Numbered from the stretch's first letter, positions 8,788 to 17,433 are shown. The stretch is DNA of 64,000 nt from Alphaproteobacteria bacterium (GCA_016869595.1 VGDT01000011.1:1-64000), one strand, 5' to 3'. Made by a program: numbers and translations. Notes: generated by a model from the sequence alone, not told the origin.

Positions 8788-10140
8788 ATGCGCGACGCAC
8801 TAGGATATCCGCTGCCGGTCGAGATCACGAGCCGGCGAGCCATGTTCGATGCTGCGCCAGATCTGCTGGTGCATGGCCAGTGGGTTTGCTTGAATATCCA
8901 ACCTGACGTCACATGGCCGGTCCGTCCCCAATCGTTGAGATTTGCCGATCACCGCGTTTGGATCATTCCAATCACGCTTGAGGACTATCCGGGAGTGGCG
9001 ATCAATCATCCACCGGAGATGACGCAACAGGAAGCGGAAAGCATTCTGTACCGGTTTCTGAGCGTTCTTTCTTGGCGGGAGAATGCGGGTATTGCCGTTG
9101 CGTATCGAACTGGCGGCAACCTGCCGCGTATGATGGGCCTTAATAAAAACGTGGGATTTGCGATCCGCGGTGAGTTCGATTTCACCGAGGTCATTTGTCC
9201 GGAAGAGGAGTCACCTCGGATAGCCCTAGCGCTGATGCGTGAAGCCCGTAGCCTTAACCATTACGGCTACGCCTTCCTGTCGCTTTGGCGAATTCTTGAA
9301 CTTGCTTATCCCGACGGGCGTGTCCGCACCGATTGGATGGAAGCGACGCTCCGGTCATTGAACGGCTTCGGTGTGCAGGAGGCGTTGGCGACCGTCGCGG
9401 CCCAGGGCATCACGGATATTGGCCGCCACCTGTTTGCATCAGGGCGCTGCGCGATTGCGCACGCTACGGGTCAGCCGATCATCAATCCCGACGATCCGCG
9501 TGACGCGCTTCGGCTTTATGGCGAACTCCCGCTCGTGCGCGAATTGGCCATCCGGGCAATCGAGGAACGCTTTGGCATCGATACGCCGTCGACCGAATAC
9601 GCTAAGCATCTCTACGAGTTGCGCGGCTGGAAGGATGTGCTAGGCCAGCCATTGATTGCGGCCATTTACGCCGGAGAGGAGCCTCAGACTGACCAAATGC
9701 TCGATCTACCGCCCATTCACGTGCGGTTGCGCGAATGTTCGTCCTACGGGCCACTGGAGAAGATGATCCCGGAGCGTATCGAGCAGCAGGGTCAGGAACT
9801 GTCGATGGTTTACAAATCGACAGATAGCCTCGTGCAGATACATTTTCGGCTGGCGCTAACGGAAGAGCGGCTAAAGTTTGATCTTTTCAACGGGCTATAT
9901 ATTCACGAGGACGGCTCGGTCGCCGCGGCTGAGCACCGGCGCGAGATCCAGCGCTTTTTCCGAGATTATATGCTGAACGGCGAATTGCAGATGTGGAACG
10001 CGGACACCGGCGCACTGCTATCGCGGCTGGACGCATATCTCCCGCTTAACATGATGGTCGATCTCGATGCCTGCAACGCTAATATCGCGGCAGCGGAGGA
10101 AGAAGTAGAGCGCCGTCTGGCTCAGCTTCAACAACTATGA
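8788..10140 (+). CDS. Hypothetical protein, possibly MauJ-like
   Basis: A 450-residue soluble protein with no membrane segment or signal peptide. I do not recognise a catalytic motif. A central segment (LFASGRCAIAHATGQPI, then NPDDPRD and a PLVRELAIRAIEE helix) recalls, from memory, proteins annotated as methylamine utilisation protein MauJ, whose function is not established. The pattern of an SGR-AIAHA segment in an all-helical C-terminal half also resembles abortive-infection or HEPN-type proteins. No mau genes lie nearby. It is an isolated gene just before a tRNA gene. Confidence 0.6.
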   Translation: MRDALGYPLPVEITSRRAMFDAAPDLLVHGQWVCLNIQPDVTWPVRPQSLRFADHRVWIIPITLEDYPGVAINHPPEMTQQEAESILYRFLSVLSWRENAGIAVAYRTGGNLPRMMGLNKNVGFAIRGEFDFTEVICPEEESPRIALALMREARSLNHYGYAFLSLWRILELAYPDGRVRTDWMEATLRSLNGFGVQEALATVAAQGITDIGRHLFASGRCAIAHATGQPIINPDDPRDALRLYGELPLVRELAIRAIEERFGIDTPSTEYAKHLYELRGWKDVLGQPLIAAIYAGEEPQTDQMLDLPPIHVRLRECSSYGPLEKMIPERIEQQGQELSMVYKSTDSLVQIHFRLALTEERLKFDLFNGLYIHEDGSVAAAEHRREIQRFFRDYMLNGELQMWNADTGALLSRLDAYLPLNMMVDLDACNANIAAAEEEVERRLAQLQQL

Positions 10141-10168
10141 TGGCGATGCCACGCACAGGGGCGCAGAT

Positions 10169-10258
10169 TGGCGGAAGGGGTGGGATTCGAACCCACGGTG
10201 GAGTTGCCCCCACGCCGGTTTTCAAGACCGGTGCCTTAAACCGCTCGGCCACCCTTCC
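10169..10258 (-). tRNA. tRNA-Ser (anticodon UGA)
   Basis: Read on the minus strand, this folds as a class II tRNA. The acceptor stem is GGAAGGG/CCCTTCC, the anticodon loop CTTGAAA gives UGA, and there is a long variable arm. The T arm is GTGGG-TTCGAAT-CCCAC. The 3' CCA is encoded (TGG at 10169-10171 on the plus strand). The body without CCA is 10172-10258. Confidence 0.95.
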
Positions 10259-10310
10259 GCGTCGGACGTGATATAGCACGCGTCGCACTTTTCGCGACCG
10301 GGATTTGCGC

Positions 10311-10757
10311 GTGCCGCTCTATTTCGCCTATGGCTCAAACATGGACGCCTCTGCAATGGCGGCGCGCTGTCCGCGATCGCGGCTCGTCGGGCGAGGGCGG
10401 CTTGCGGGTTATAGGACGATTCTCATGGCTTCGGGCTTTGTCAGCGTCGCGCCGGACCGCCGCATGAGCGTTCACGGCGTGCTGTGGGACGTCGCGGTCG
10501 GTGATGTCGCGGCGCTTGATCGCTACGAAGATGTCACTCGCGGACTTTACGCCAAGAAAAACTTCCCCATCCTGCGCAAACCATTCGGCTCGGTCCGCGC
10601 GCTGACCTATGTCGGCGCGCGGCCGGACCTCGGCGCGGCGCCTCGTGGCTATTTCGATGGCGTCATCGCCGCGGCGCGCGCGCAGGCGCTGCCCGGCGAC
10701 TATATTGACTATCTCTCCGGTCTGCTTTCCATCCACCAATCAGGGCGCCGTCCATGA
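10311..10757 (+). CDS. Gamma-glutamylcyclotransferase-like (AIG2 family) protein
   Basis: A 148-residue protein with the family's N-terminal signature YFAYGSNMD, and later GVLWDV and ALDRYEDV, where the glutamate sits in the expected active-site strand. I choose GTG 10311, giving PLYFAYGSN directly after the initiator; TTG 10305 is the alternative. The stop overlaps the panC start (ATGA). The substrate is probably a gamma-glutamyl amine or peptide. Confidence 0.8.
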   Translation: MPLYFAYGSNMDASAMAARCPRSRLVGRGRLAGYRTILMASGFVSVAPDRRMSVHGVLWDVAVGDVAALDRYEDVTRGLYAKKNFPILRKPFGSVRALTYVGARPDLGAAPRGYFDGVIAAARAQALPGDYIDYLSGLLSIHQSGRRP

Positions 10758-11611
10758 ATGCGCAAGTTCCTGTCATCGGCGCGATCGACGAACTGCGCCG
10801 TTATGTTCGCGCGCATCGCGACGCCGGCGAGCGCATCGGGCTTGTGCCGACGATGGGCGCGCTCCATGCAGGCCATTTGTCGCTTGTGGAGGCGGCGCGT
10901 CGCGTGGCTGACCGCGTCATCGTCACCATCTTTGTCAACCCGGCGCAGTTCGGCCCGAATGAAGATTTCGCGCGCTATCCCCGCACGCTTGCGGCAGATG
11001 TCGAGAAGCTTTCGAGCGTCGTCACTGATCTCGTCTTCGCGCCTTCGGTCGAAGAAATCTATCCGCCGGGATTTGCGACGAAGGTTATGATGGACGGGCC
11101 CGCGCGCGCCGATCTCGAAGACCGATTTCGACCGACGCATTTTTCCGGCGTCGCGACGGTGGTGACGAAACTGCTCAACCAAGCGCATGCCGACGTCGCG
11201 GTCTTCGGCGAGAAGGACTATCAGCAGCTCATGGTGATCAAGCGGCTCGCGCGCGATCTCGACATCGCGACTGAAATTCTCGGCGCGCCGACGTTGCGCG
11301 AGGCGGACGGCCTCGCCATGTCTTCGCGCAACGTCTATCTCTCGCCCGAGGAGCGCGAGCGCGCAAAGGAACTTTGCGCCGCGTTGAGAGAAGCGGCGCG
11401 CCGCATCCTTAACGGCGACGACATGGGCGCCACAACGGCCAATGCGCGCGCCGCGCTTGCCGAAGCGGGCTTTGACGTCGACTATCTCGAAGCCCGCAAT
11501 GCGGAGACGCTCGCCTCCGTCGAAACTCTCGACGACGGTCCGATTCGTCTGCTCGCGGCGGCGAAGCTCGGCGCCACGCGGCTTATCGACAATATTGCGG
11601 TTGAACCATGA
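10754..11611 (+). CDS. panC: Pantothenate synthetase
   Basis: A 285-residue enzyme joining pantoate and beta-alanine with ATP in coenzyme A biosynthesis. The HIGH-type motif appears as GALHAGHLSLVEAA, the ATP loop as FGEKDYQQL and the KMSKS-equivalent as LAMSSRNVYL. Length is normal. The start overlaps the preceding stop by 4 bases, and the acylphosphatase gene overlaps its end by 4 bases, so a coupled operon is likely. panB and panD are not in the window. Confidence 0.96.
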   Translation: MNAQVPVIGAIDELRRYVRAHRDAGERIGLVPTMGALHAGHLSLVEAARRVADRVIVTIFVNPAQFGPNEDFARYPRTLAADVEKLSSVVTDLVFAPSVEEIYPPGFATKVMMDGPARADLEDRFRPTHFSGVATVVTKLLNQAHADVAVFGEKDYQQLMVIKRLARDLDIATEILGAPTLREADGLAMSSRNVYLSPEERERAKELCAALREAARRILNGDDMGATTANARAALAEAGFDVDYLEARNAETLASVETLDDGPIRLLAAAKLGATRLIDNIAVEP

Positions 11612-11907
11612 GCAATCGGGAAATCATCCGCCTGTTCATTGAGGGCCGCGTGCAGGGCGTCGGTTATCGCGCCTTTCTCGTTCGCGAGGCCCTTGCGCTC
11701 GATCTCACGGGGTGGGCGCGCAATAGGCGTGACGGCGCCGTGGAGGCGATCGCCTCAGGACCGCGTCCGGCGCTCGAAGCGTTGATCTCGGCGGCGCGGC
11801 GTGGTCCAAGGCTTGCGCGAGTCGACGCGGTGCGAGAAGAACTGGCTGATGAAGCGGCGCTCGTCGAATTCTGCGGCGCCGGATTTTCCGTCGCTCCTGA
11901 CGCGTGA
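11608..11907 (+). CDS. acyP: Acylphosphatase
   Basis: A 99-residue acylphosphatase. The phosphate-binding signature GRVQGVGYRAFL, with its catalytic arginine, and the WARNRRDGAVEA strand, with the catalytic asparagine, are both present. It overlaps panC by 4 bases and lies 15 bases before aroE. Confidence 0.93.
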   Translation: MSNREIIRLFIEGRVQGVGYRAFLVREALALDLTGWARNRRDGAVEAIASGPRPALEALISAARRGPRLARVDAVREELADEAALVEFCGAGFSVAPDA

Positions 11908-11922
11908 TCGGGAGACGATGAC

Positions 11923-12765
11923 GTGACCAACAGCCACCGCTTTGTTCTCGCCGGAGTTATGGGCTGGCCGATCGCGCATTCGCGCTCGCCGAAGATTCAT
12001 AATTACTGGTTCGCGCAATATGGCGTCGAAGGCTGCTATGCGCCGCTGCCGGTCGAACCCGGACGGCTCGAGGCGGCGTTGCGCGCCATGCCAGCGCTCG
12101 GTTTCGCCGGTTGCAATCTCACCATTCCGCACAAGGAGACGGCGCTTCAGTTTCTCGATCGTGTGGACGAGTCGGCGGCGCGGATCGGCGCCGTCAATTG
12201 CGTCGTTGTCGAAAGGGACGGCGTGCTGATCGGACACAACTATGATGGCTATGGCTTCGTCGCCTCTCTACGCGAGGCCGCGCCATTTTGGCGGGCCGAA
12301 AGCGCGCCTTGCGTCATCATCGGCGCTGGCGGCGGCGCCCGCGCGATCGTCGACGGGTTGCTCGAGGCGGGCGCGCGAGAGATTCGTTTGTTCAACCGCA
12401 CTTTGGCGCGGGCCGAAATTCTTGCCGCCGACTTCGGGCCGCGCGTGGCGGCGCTTCCGTGGGACGAACGTGAAGCGGGGCTCGCGGGGGCAGGACTAGT
12501 CGTCAACGCGACCAGTCAGGGAATGATCGGCCAGCCGCCGCTCGATCTATCTCTCGCCGAATTGCCGCGATCGGCGCTCGTCGCCGATATTGTTTATGCG
12601 CCTTTGGAGACGCCGTTATTGGCGGCCGCCCGCAAACATGGCGCAACGCCCGTCGACGGGCTTGGCATGTTGCTTCATCAGGCGCGCCCGGCGTTTCGCG
12701 ATTGGACCGGCGTCATGCCGGAAGTCACGCCGGAGTTGCGCGCCATGATCGTAGCGACGCTGTAA
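11923..12765 (+). CDS. aroE: Shikimate dehydrogenase (NADP+)
   Basis: A 280-residue shikimate dehydrogenase. The N-terminal substrate site is GWPIAHSRSPKIHNYW, the catalytic lysine sits in TIPHKETAL, the Rossmann motif is GAGGGARAI, and NATSQGM follows. It starts at GTG 11923 with a GGGAGA ribosome site about 8 bases upstream. A strong hairpin follows the stop codon. Confidence 0.95.
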   Translation: MTNSHRFVLAGVMGWPIAHSRSPKIHNYWFAQYGVEGCYAPLPVEPGRLEAALRAMPALGFAGCNLTIPHKETALQFLDRVDESAARIGAVNCVVVERDGVLIGHNYDGYGFVASLREAAPFWRAESAPCVIIGAGGGARAIVDGLLEAGAREIRLFNRTLARAEILAADFGPRVAALPWDEREAGLAGAGLVVNATSQGMIGQPPLDLSLAELPRSALVADIVYAPLETPLLAAARKHGATPVDGLGMLLHQARPAFRDWTGVMPEVTPELRAMIVATL

Positions 12766-12772
12766 AATGGAG

Positions 12773-12802
12773 AGAGCGTCGCGGTTCTCGCCGCGACGCT
12801 CT
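12773..12802. terminator. Bidirectional hairpin terminator between aroE and phasin genes
   Basis: A perfect 12-bp stem (AGAGCGTCGCGG / CCGCGACGCTCT) with a 6-base loop lies between two convergent transcription units. There is no long T-run after it on the plus strand, so it may act as a barrier rather than a classical intrinsic terminator. Confidence 0.65.
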
Positions 12803-12822
12803 TCACACGCGACTATTAACGC

Positions 12823-13278
12823 TTACGCAGCACGCGCGCCGTAGAGCGGCGCGATGGAGACAGTCAACATACGTTGCGCGAGCGAGAACAGTTCGTTCGA
12901 ATGACGCAGCAGCGTATCGAACCGTTCGCTCATGAAATGCGACTGAAGATTTGTAACTTCGTCGAGCGTTTTGGCCTTGGCGAGCCGTTCCGCGAAGTCG
13001 AGAACTGCGGTGGCGTTCTCGGCCCAAAGGTCGATGGACTTCTGCGACCAGATCGCCGGGTCAAATTCCTCGGCGCCCGCCGACTTTATTTCTACGGCGA
13101 CCGCAAGGGCTGTTGACGGAGCCGACGCAATCGACGGCTTCTGCACTTCGATTATAACCGGCGCCGGCTCGGCGCTGACAGCTCCGCTCGCCAGGGGAGC
13201 CGCGTCCGTCTCCACAGAAGCCGCGCGTTTGGTTTCCGGAAGCTTGGACTTGGGGGGACTGTTCTGCGGATTGGCCAT
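12823..13278 (-). CDS. Phasin family protein
   Basis: A 151-residue phasin-like protein. The N-terminal ~65 residues are Ala/Pro/Ser-rich and low in complexity. The C-terminal part is an amphipathic helical phasin core with Ser-Phe-rich repeats (AVLDFAERLAKAKTLDEV, LQSHFMSERFDTLLRH). It should coat polyhydroxybutyrate granules. The ribosome site GGGAGAA precedes ATG 13278. It lies 14 bases after a second phasin gene, probably in one operon. Confidence 0.85.
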   Translation of the reverse strand: MANPQNSPPKSKLPETKRAASVETDAAPLASGAVSAEPAPVIIEVQKPSIASAPSTALAVAVEIKSAGAEEFDPAIWSQKSIDLWAENATAVLDFAERLAKAKTLDEVTNLQSHFMSERFDTLLRHSNELFSLAQRMLTVSIAPLYGARAA

Positions 13279-13292
13279 TGAACTTCTCCCAG

Positions 13293-13646
13293 TTAGGACT
13301 TCGTCGAGCGCTGGAAGGTCGCGCCAAGCTCCTTGGTCTGCTCTTGGATCGTCTTTAGCTGCGCCTGCACGAACTCCGACTGAAGCTTGAAAACTTCCTG
13401 CGGATCCTTGGCGTGGACGAGTTTCTGAGCGAGATCGAAGGCCGCGTTGACATTGGCTTCGGCGAAGGACAGAGCCTTTGTGCTGACGTCCTTAGCGCTC
13501 TGCAGCCCAAACGGAACATCGGCAGAAGTGTCGAGCGCCTTCTGCGCCGCTCCTGCGAAACCTTCAAAAGCCTTGCGCGCCTGTTCGACGCTTTTTTCAG
13601 CGAAATCGCGGACTTCCGTAGGAATTTGGTAGATCGATTCGACCAT
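13293..13646 (-). CDS. Phasin (polyhydroxyalkanoate granule protein)
   Basis: A 117-residue phasin of standard length, with the sequence core ALSFAEANVNAAFDLAQKLV then AKDPQEVFKLQSEFVQAQL, the classic Phasin_2 pattern. A strong ribosome site (GGAGGTG) precedes the ATG, as expected of an abundant granule-coat protein. First gene of the phasin pair. A candidate PhaR operator lies about 120 bases upstream. Confidence 0.92.
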   Translation of the reverse strand: MVESIYQIPTEVRDFAEKSVEQARKAFEGFAGAAQKALDTSADVPFGLQSAKDVSTKALSFAEANVNAAFDLAQKLVHAKDPQEVFKLQSEFVQAQLKTIQEQTKELGATFQRSTKS

Positions 13647-13956
13647 GGCGCACCTCCGTGCCGTGAAAAAGAAACTATCGCCGCACTAAACCACATCACC
13701 ACTCGCGGAGCGCCCAGCCCAAACGACGATCCGGCGAGTCGAGCCATCCTGACTCATTTTATGCTGCAATGCAATAAATTTGTGCGCCGCAGCAGGAACA
13801 ATTCACCCTTTATCGGAGAAATGCGTCGAAATCCGTTCAACGCTCATAGACCTCCCGTAAGGCCGCGATTAACTTGATGGCGTTTCCGTGAGCGTTGAGC
13901 CGACGAGACGCCTAACAACGCGGCGAACGAGACCGTCAGGCAGAGGCGGTAGGCAA
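13647..13956. other. Intergenic region with divergent promoters (phasins / histidine kinase)
   Basis: This 310-base gap separates the phasin operon (minus) from the histidine kinase (plus). It has an AT-richer core (about 13750-13800) holding a candidate PhaR site and, on the minus strand, a TAAAAT that could be a -10 element. The frame of the kinase is open from GTG 13888, so part of this may be coding if that start is used. Confidence 0.5.
13764..13774. promoter_or_regulatory. Candidate PhaR operator upstream of phasin genes
   Basis: The sequence CTGC-AAT-GCAA differs by one base from CTGC-N3-GCAG, which I recall as the PhaR-binding site in Paracoccus. It sits close to a TAAAAT on the minus strand upstream of the phasin genes. 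Repression of phasin genes by PhaR is well known; its use here is inference. Confidence 0.4.
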
Positions 13957-16194
13957 ATGGGCGATTCGCAGCAGGAGCTCGAAGAGGGCGCGCGCGCAGC
14001 TGCTTGCGTCGCCGCGGACGCTGCATTTTCCGCCCTTGACGCCTCCGGCGCGCCCGTCATCGTCGCAAGTGGCGATCCGCTCCGCGTCGCCTTTATGAAC
14101 GATCCGGCTCGCGTCCTCTTTGGCGAAGACGCAGCACGAATGGGCGATCTCCTGTTTCGCGGCGATGATCCGGGCTCTCGGCGATTGGTTGAGGTTATCT
14201 CGGCGCTACGTGAGAGCTCCGCCCTACGCCTGGAGCGTTTGCGCGTGCGCTTTTTGGGGCAGGCGCAGATCGTCACTGTTCTTTGCCGGACCCTCGGGGA
14301 GGAAAGCGGCGGCTATTTTCTCATCGCCGCGCTGGGGGTGCGGCCGGATGCGCCCGCCGATGATCAGCGCCCGACTGCGGCCGCGGACGCCATCAGCGAA
14401 GAAACGGCGGAGCTTCGGCGTCGTCTTGCGGCCCGACACGGCGCCCGTGCGCCGCGATTTCTTTGGAGGACGGATGCGGAGGGGCGCTTCATCGATGTGA
14501 GCCACGCGCTCGCCGACGTTCTCGGTGAAGCCGCCGCCGACATCTTAGGCCGCTCAGTGAAGGATGCGTCTCAGGCGTTCGCTCTCGATCCCGCGTTCGC
14601 GCGCGCCGTCGCCTCGCACCGAGCATGGAGCGGGGTAGAGGTCGAGTGGCCGTTAGAAGGTGGATACGTGCCGACGACTCTCGGCGCTCTGCCGCTGAGG
14701 AATTCGGCGCAAGGGTTTTTCGGTTATCAGGGATATGGCGTCCTGCATCTCGACCGCGCTCGCGTGGCGGCGCCAGTGGCGGCAGCCGGGTCTCAGCACG
14801 AGAACCCCCCGGACTTGCCGGCTGATAACGTCATTATGTTGCGCGCGCCTTCGTCCACGCGCGTCGCTTCCGATGCAGCGGAAGCGCTCAGCTCAAGCGA
14901 ACGCCTGGCTTTCGACGAAATCGCGCGTGCGCTCAAGGAAGGCAGTTCTGTCCTTTCCCAAGCGGACGCCGCCGGGGATGCCGACCGCCAACCGGCGACG
15001 ACGTTCGGGAGCAACCGCGAACTTATCGCGCGGGGTCCTGAGCAAAGCGCTTTGGCGCTCGCCCGAGCGCTTGAAGAAAAACTTGCGCGCGCGAAGTCGG
15101 AGAATGCGCTGCTTAGCGGGGCCTTCGATCTTTCTCGCGCGCCGCTGGCGATTATGGCCGTGGATGCGACGATCATCAGAGCTAACGCTCAATTTGCAGC
15201 CTGCTTTGGCGCCGATGTCAAAACGCTTGTGAACCGCAACCTCGTGTCTGTTCTTAGCCCCTCCGACGCGCAAACCTTGGCGCAGCATCTTACCGCTTTT
15301 CGCCAGGACGCGAGCGCGCGGCTTCCGCTAATAATGTCGCCGCGGGGCGGCGGCTTCCCCCTCGACCTCACGCTGCGCCAGCTTCCGGTTGAAGGAAAGC
15401 CGACGATTCTTGTTTCCGTCGAACTACGAGAGGACGCTTCTTCAGACGAGCGCGCGATTGAAGCGGCGCGGTTCGCCGCCGAAAGCGCCAATGCGGCGAA
15501 ATCAGATTTTCTCACCCGCGTCTCACACGAGATTCGCACGCCGCTGAACGCCATCATCGGCTTTGCCGAAGTAATGATGGAGGAACGTCTCGGGCCGCTC
15601 GGCTCTCCGCGTTACAAGGAATATTTGAAAGACATGCACGCCTCCGGCGCGCATGTCTTGTCGCTCGTTAACGATCTTCTGGATCTCTCCAAGATCGAAG
15701 CGGGGAAGATGGAGCTTTCCTTCGCGCGCGTCGACGCCAATGCAGTCATCGCCGAATGCGCATCGATTATGCAGGCGCAGGCCAATCAGGGGCGCGTCGT
15801 CATACGGCTCGCGCTTGCGCCGGGACTGCCGTCGCTATGCGCCGACGCGCGCTCACTCAAGCAGATCCTTCTCAATCTTCTGTCGAACGCGGTAAAGTTC
15901 AACGAGCCGGGCGGACAGGTCATCATTTCAAGCGCGCTGAATGACGCCGGCTCTGTCATCATTCGAGTCAAGGACACCGGCATTGGCATGTCGGAGGAGG
16001 ATGTCGCAACCGCCTTGGAGCCGTTCCGACAGGTGGACGCTTCGCGCGGGGCGAGCGGCACGGGGCTTGGATTGCCACTAACGAAGGCTCTTATCGAGGC
16101 GAACCACGCCTCCTTCAGCATCGAGAGCCGTCGCAATGAAGGCACGCTGATCGAAATCGCTTTCCCGCCGCCGCAGGTTCTCGCGGCGGAGTAA
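13957..16194 (+). CDS. PAS-domain sensor histidine kinase (PdhS/DivJ-like)
   Basis: A 745-residue cytoplasmic kinase without membrane segments. A PAS-like domain lies around residues 175-260 (FIDVSHALADVLGEAAADILG), a helical linker follows, and a second PAS lies around 385-480 (APLAIMAVDATIIRANAQF). The H-box SHEIRTPLNAIIGFAEVMME has the phospho-acceptor His about residue 524, followed by the N-box NLLSNAVKFN and G-boxes VKDTGIGM and GTGLGLPLTKAL. The stretch after the H-box (RLGPLGSPRYKEYLKDMH) resembles PleC/DivJ/PdhS cell-cycle kinases. I use ATG 13957, with AGGCGG 7 bases upstream; GTG 13888 would add 23 Arg-rich residues. No response regulator is adjacent. Confidence 0.85.
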   Translation: MGDSQQELEEGARAAACVAADAAFSALDASGAPVIVASGDPLRVAFMNDPARVLFGEDAARMGDLLFRGDDPGSRRLVEVISALRESSALRLERLRVRFLGQAQIVTVLCRTLGEESGGYFLIAALGVRPDAPADDQRPTAAADAISEETAELRRRLAARHGARAPRFLWRTDAEGRFIDVSHALADVLGEAAADILGRSVKDASQAFALDPAFARAVASHRAWSGVEVEWPLEGGYVPTTLGALPLRNSAQGFFGYQGYGVLHLDRARVAAPVAAAGSQHENPPDLPADNVIMLRAPSSTRVASDAAEALSSSERLAFDEIARALKEGSSVLSQADAAGDADRQPATTFGSNRELIARGPEQSALALARALEEKLARAKSENALLSGAFDLSRAPLAIMAVDATIIRANAQFAACFGADVKTLVNRNLVSVLSPSDAQTLAQHLTAFRQDASARLPLIMSPRGGGFPLDLTLRQLPVEGKPTILVSVELREDASSDERAIEAARFAAESANAAKSDFLTRVSHEIRTPLNAIIGFAEVMMEERLGPLGSPRYKEYLKDMHASGAHVLSLVNDLLDLSKIEAGKMELSFARVDANAVIAECASIMQAQANQGRVVIRLALAPGLPSLCADARSLKQILLNLLSNAVKFNEPGGQVIISSALNDAGSVIIRVKDTGIGMSEEDVATALEPFRQVDASRGASGTGLGLPLTKALIEANHASFSIESRRNEGTLIEIAFPPPQVLAAE

Positions 16195-16264
16195 GCCGAC
16201 CATTCTATGGATCAGGAAATATTGTCGCCGCTCGGCGAAAGAAGAGCTGAAGCTGATCAGCTCA

Positions 16265-16319
16265 GTCCGTTGGCGCAATAACGCCAGCGTTTACGCTGGG
16301 CTGCTGCCCGCCAACGGAC
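16265..16319. terminator. Large palindromic element with inner hairpin
   Basis: An 11-bp perfect outer stem (GTCCGTTGGCG at 16265-16275 with CGCCAACGGAC at 16309-16319) encloses a second perfect stem-loop, CCAGCG-TTTA-CGCTGG (16284-16299). It lies between the kinase stop (plus) and the small peptide gene (minus), where a bidirectional terminator is expected. It is more elaborate than needed for that, and there is no T-run at either side. Confidence 0.5.
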
Positions 16320-16353
16320 CGTATTGGACGTAAAACGTCCTGATTTCTTGAAC

Positions 16354-16431
16354 TTACTTGCCCATCCGCATCGCGACGAGAGCGCCGCCGATGACGATAG
16401 CGAGCATGAGTCCCGGGATCAGATACTGCAT
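16354..16431 (-). CDS. Small membrane peptide (25 residues)
   Basis: A 25-residue peptide beginning MQYLIPGLMLAIVIGG and ending in ALVAMRMGK. One membrane helix fills nearly the whole length and the C-terminus is positively charged. A very good ribosome site, GGGAGGAAAAT, directly precedes the ATG, which is the main reason to call it real. The function is unknown. Single-helix peptides of this size often modulate a membrane partner, but no partner is indicated here. Confidence 0.6.
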   Translation of the reverse strand: MQYLIPGLMLAIVIGGALVAMRMGK

Positions 16432-16651
16432 ATTTTCCTCCCACGTTGCGCCAGCCAGTGGCTCTTTTTTCCGGCTTCGCCGCGATACAGCTTCACCAAA
16501 GGGGACAGTCTTTGTCAAGCGCCGCTACGCCCTATTTGTGCGGGTTTGCGCCGATCTTGGCCGGGCCGGATCAGTCGAGCGCCGCGCATTGCCGACGCGG
16601 CGCAGTTGCTCCAATCTGACGGGCCACGATGAGAGGCGACTCGCATTCTGC

Positions 16652-17428
16652 ATGACCCCCGTGTCCCGCGCCATCGATCTTAACGCCGATCTCGGGGAAG
16701 GCTTCGGCCATTGGCGCATGGGCGATGATGACGCCATGCTCGACATTGTGACGAGCGCGAATGTCGCCTGCGGTTTCCACGCCGGCGACCCCGACATCAT
16801 GGCGACGACATTTGCGCGCGCCAAGGAAAAGCTAGTCGCCGTCGGCGCCCATGTGGCCTTTCCCGATCTCGCGGGGTTTGGCCGGCGCGCATTGCCGATG
16901 AATGCACGGGAGATCGAACGCGCCGTCGCCTATCAGCTTGGGGCGGCGCAGGCGCTCGCGGTTCTGAGCGGGCATCGGATTACGCATGTGAAGGCGCATG
17001 GTGCGCTCGCCAATATTGCCGAGCGCGACGCCGATGTTGCGAACGCGATCGCCCGGGCCGTCGGCGGCGTCGACTCGTCGCTCGCATTGCTGGCGATCGC
17101 GCTATCCGAGCAGACGCGCGCCGGCGCACGCGCAGGCTTGCGCGTCGTCAACGAAATCTTCGCCGACCGCGCCTATTTGGACGACGGGCGGCTGCAGCCG
17201 AGATCGCAAGAAGGCGCGGTTATTGAGGATATTGAAAGAGCCTGCGCCCGTATGCGCGACATGCTCGCGAACGGCGGCTTAAGGACCGTCAGCGGCAAGC
17301 TTTTGCCTACCGAGATCGATTCGATCTGCGTTCATGGCGACGCGCCGCTCGCCGTTGAAATGGCGCGTCGTTTGCGAGGATCGCTCGAACGCGAGGGCTG
17401 GAAGCTGCGCGCCTTCGCAGGAGCCTGA
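16652..17428 (+). CDS. pxpA: 5-oxoprolinase subunit A (LamB/YcsF family)
   Basis: A 258-residue LamB/YcsF protein, the subunit of the ATP-dependent 5-oxoproline hydrolase PxpABC. The family start is diagnostic: IDLNADLGEGFGHWRMGDDD then ANVACGFHAGDP. The frame is open upstream to 16358, but that portion is unlike the family. ATG 16652 gives the family's normal length. It is 5 bases before pxpB and forms a pxpABC operon that returns 5-oxoproline to glutamate. Confidence 0.93.
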   Translation: MTPVSRAIDLNADLGEGFGHWRMGDDDAMLDIVTSANVACGFHAGDPDIMATTFARAKEKLVAVGAHVAFPDLAGFGRRALPMNAREIERAVAYQLGAAQALAVLSGHRITHVKAHGALANIAERDADVANAIARAVGGVDSSLALLAIALSEQTRAGARAGLRVVNEIFADRAYLDDGRLQPRSQEGAVIEDIERACARMRDMLANGGLRTVSGKLLPTEIDSICVHGDAPLAVEMARRLRGSLEREGWKLRAFAGA

Positions 17429-17433
17429 CCGCA

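Noticed and set aside
16358-16651. 98-codon upstream extension of pxpA
   Set aside because: Unlike the LamB/YcsF family and it overlaps the small peptide gene on the other strand; ATG 16652 gives the standard length.
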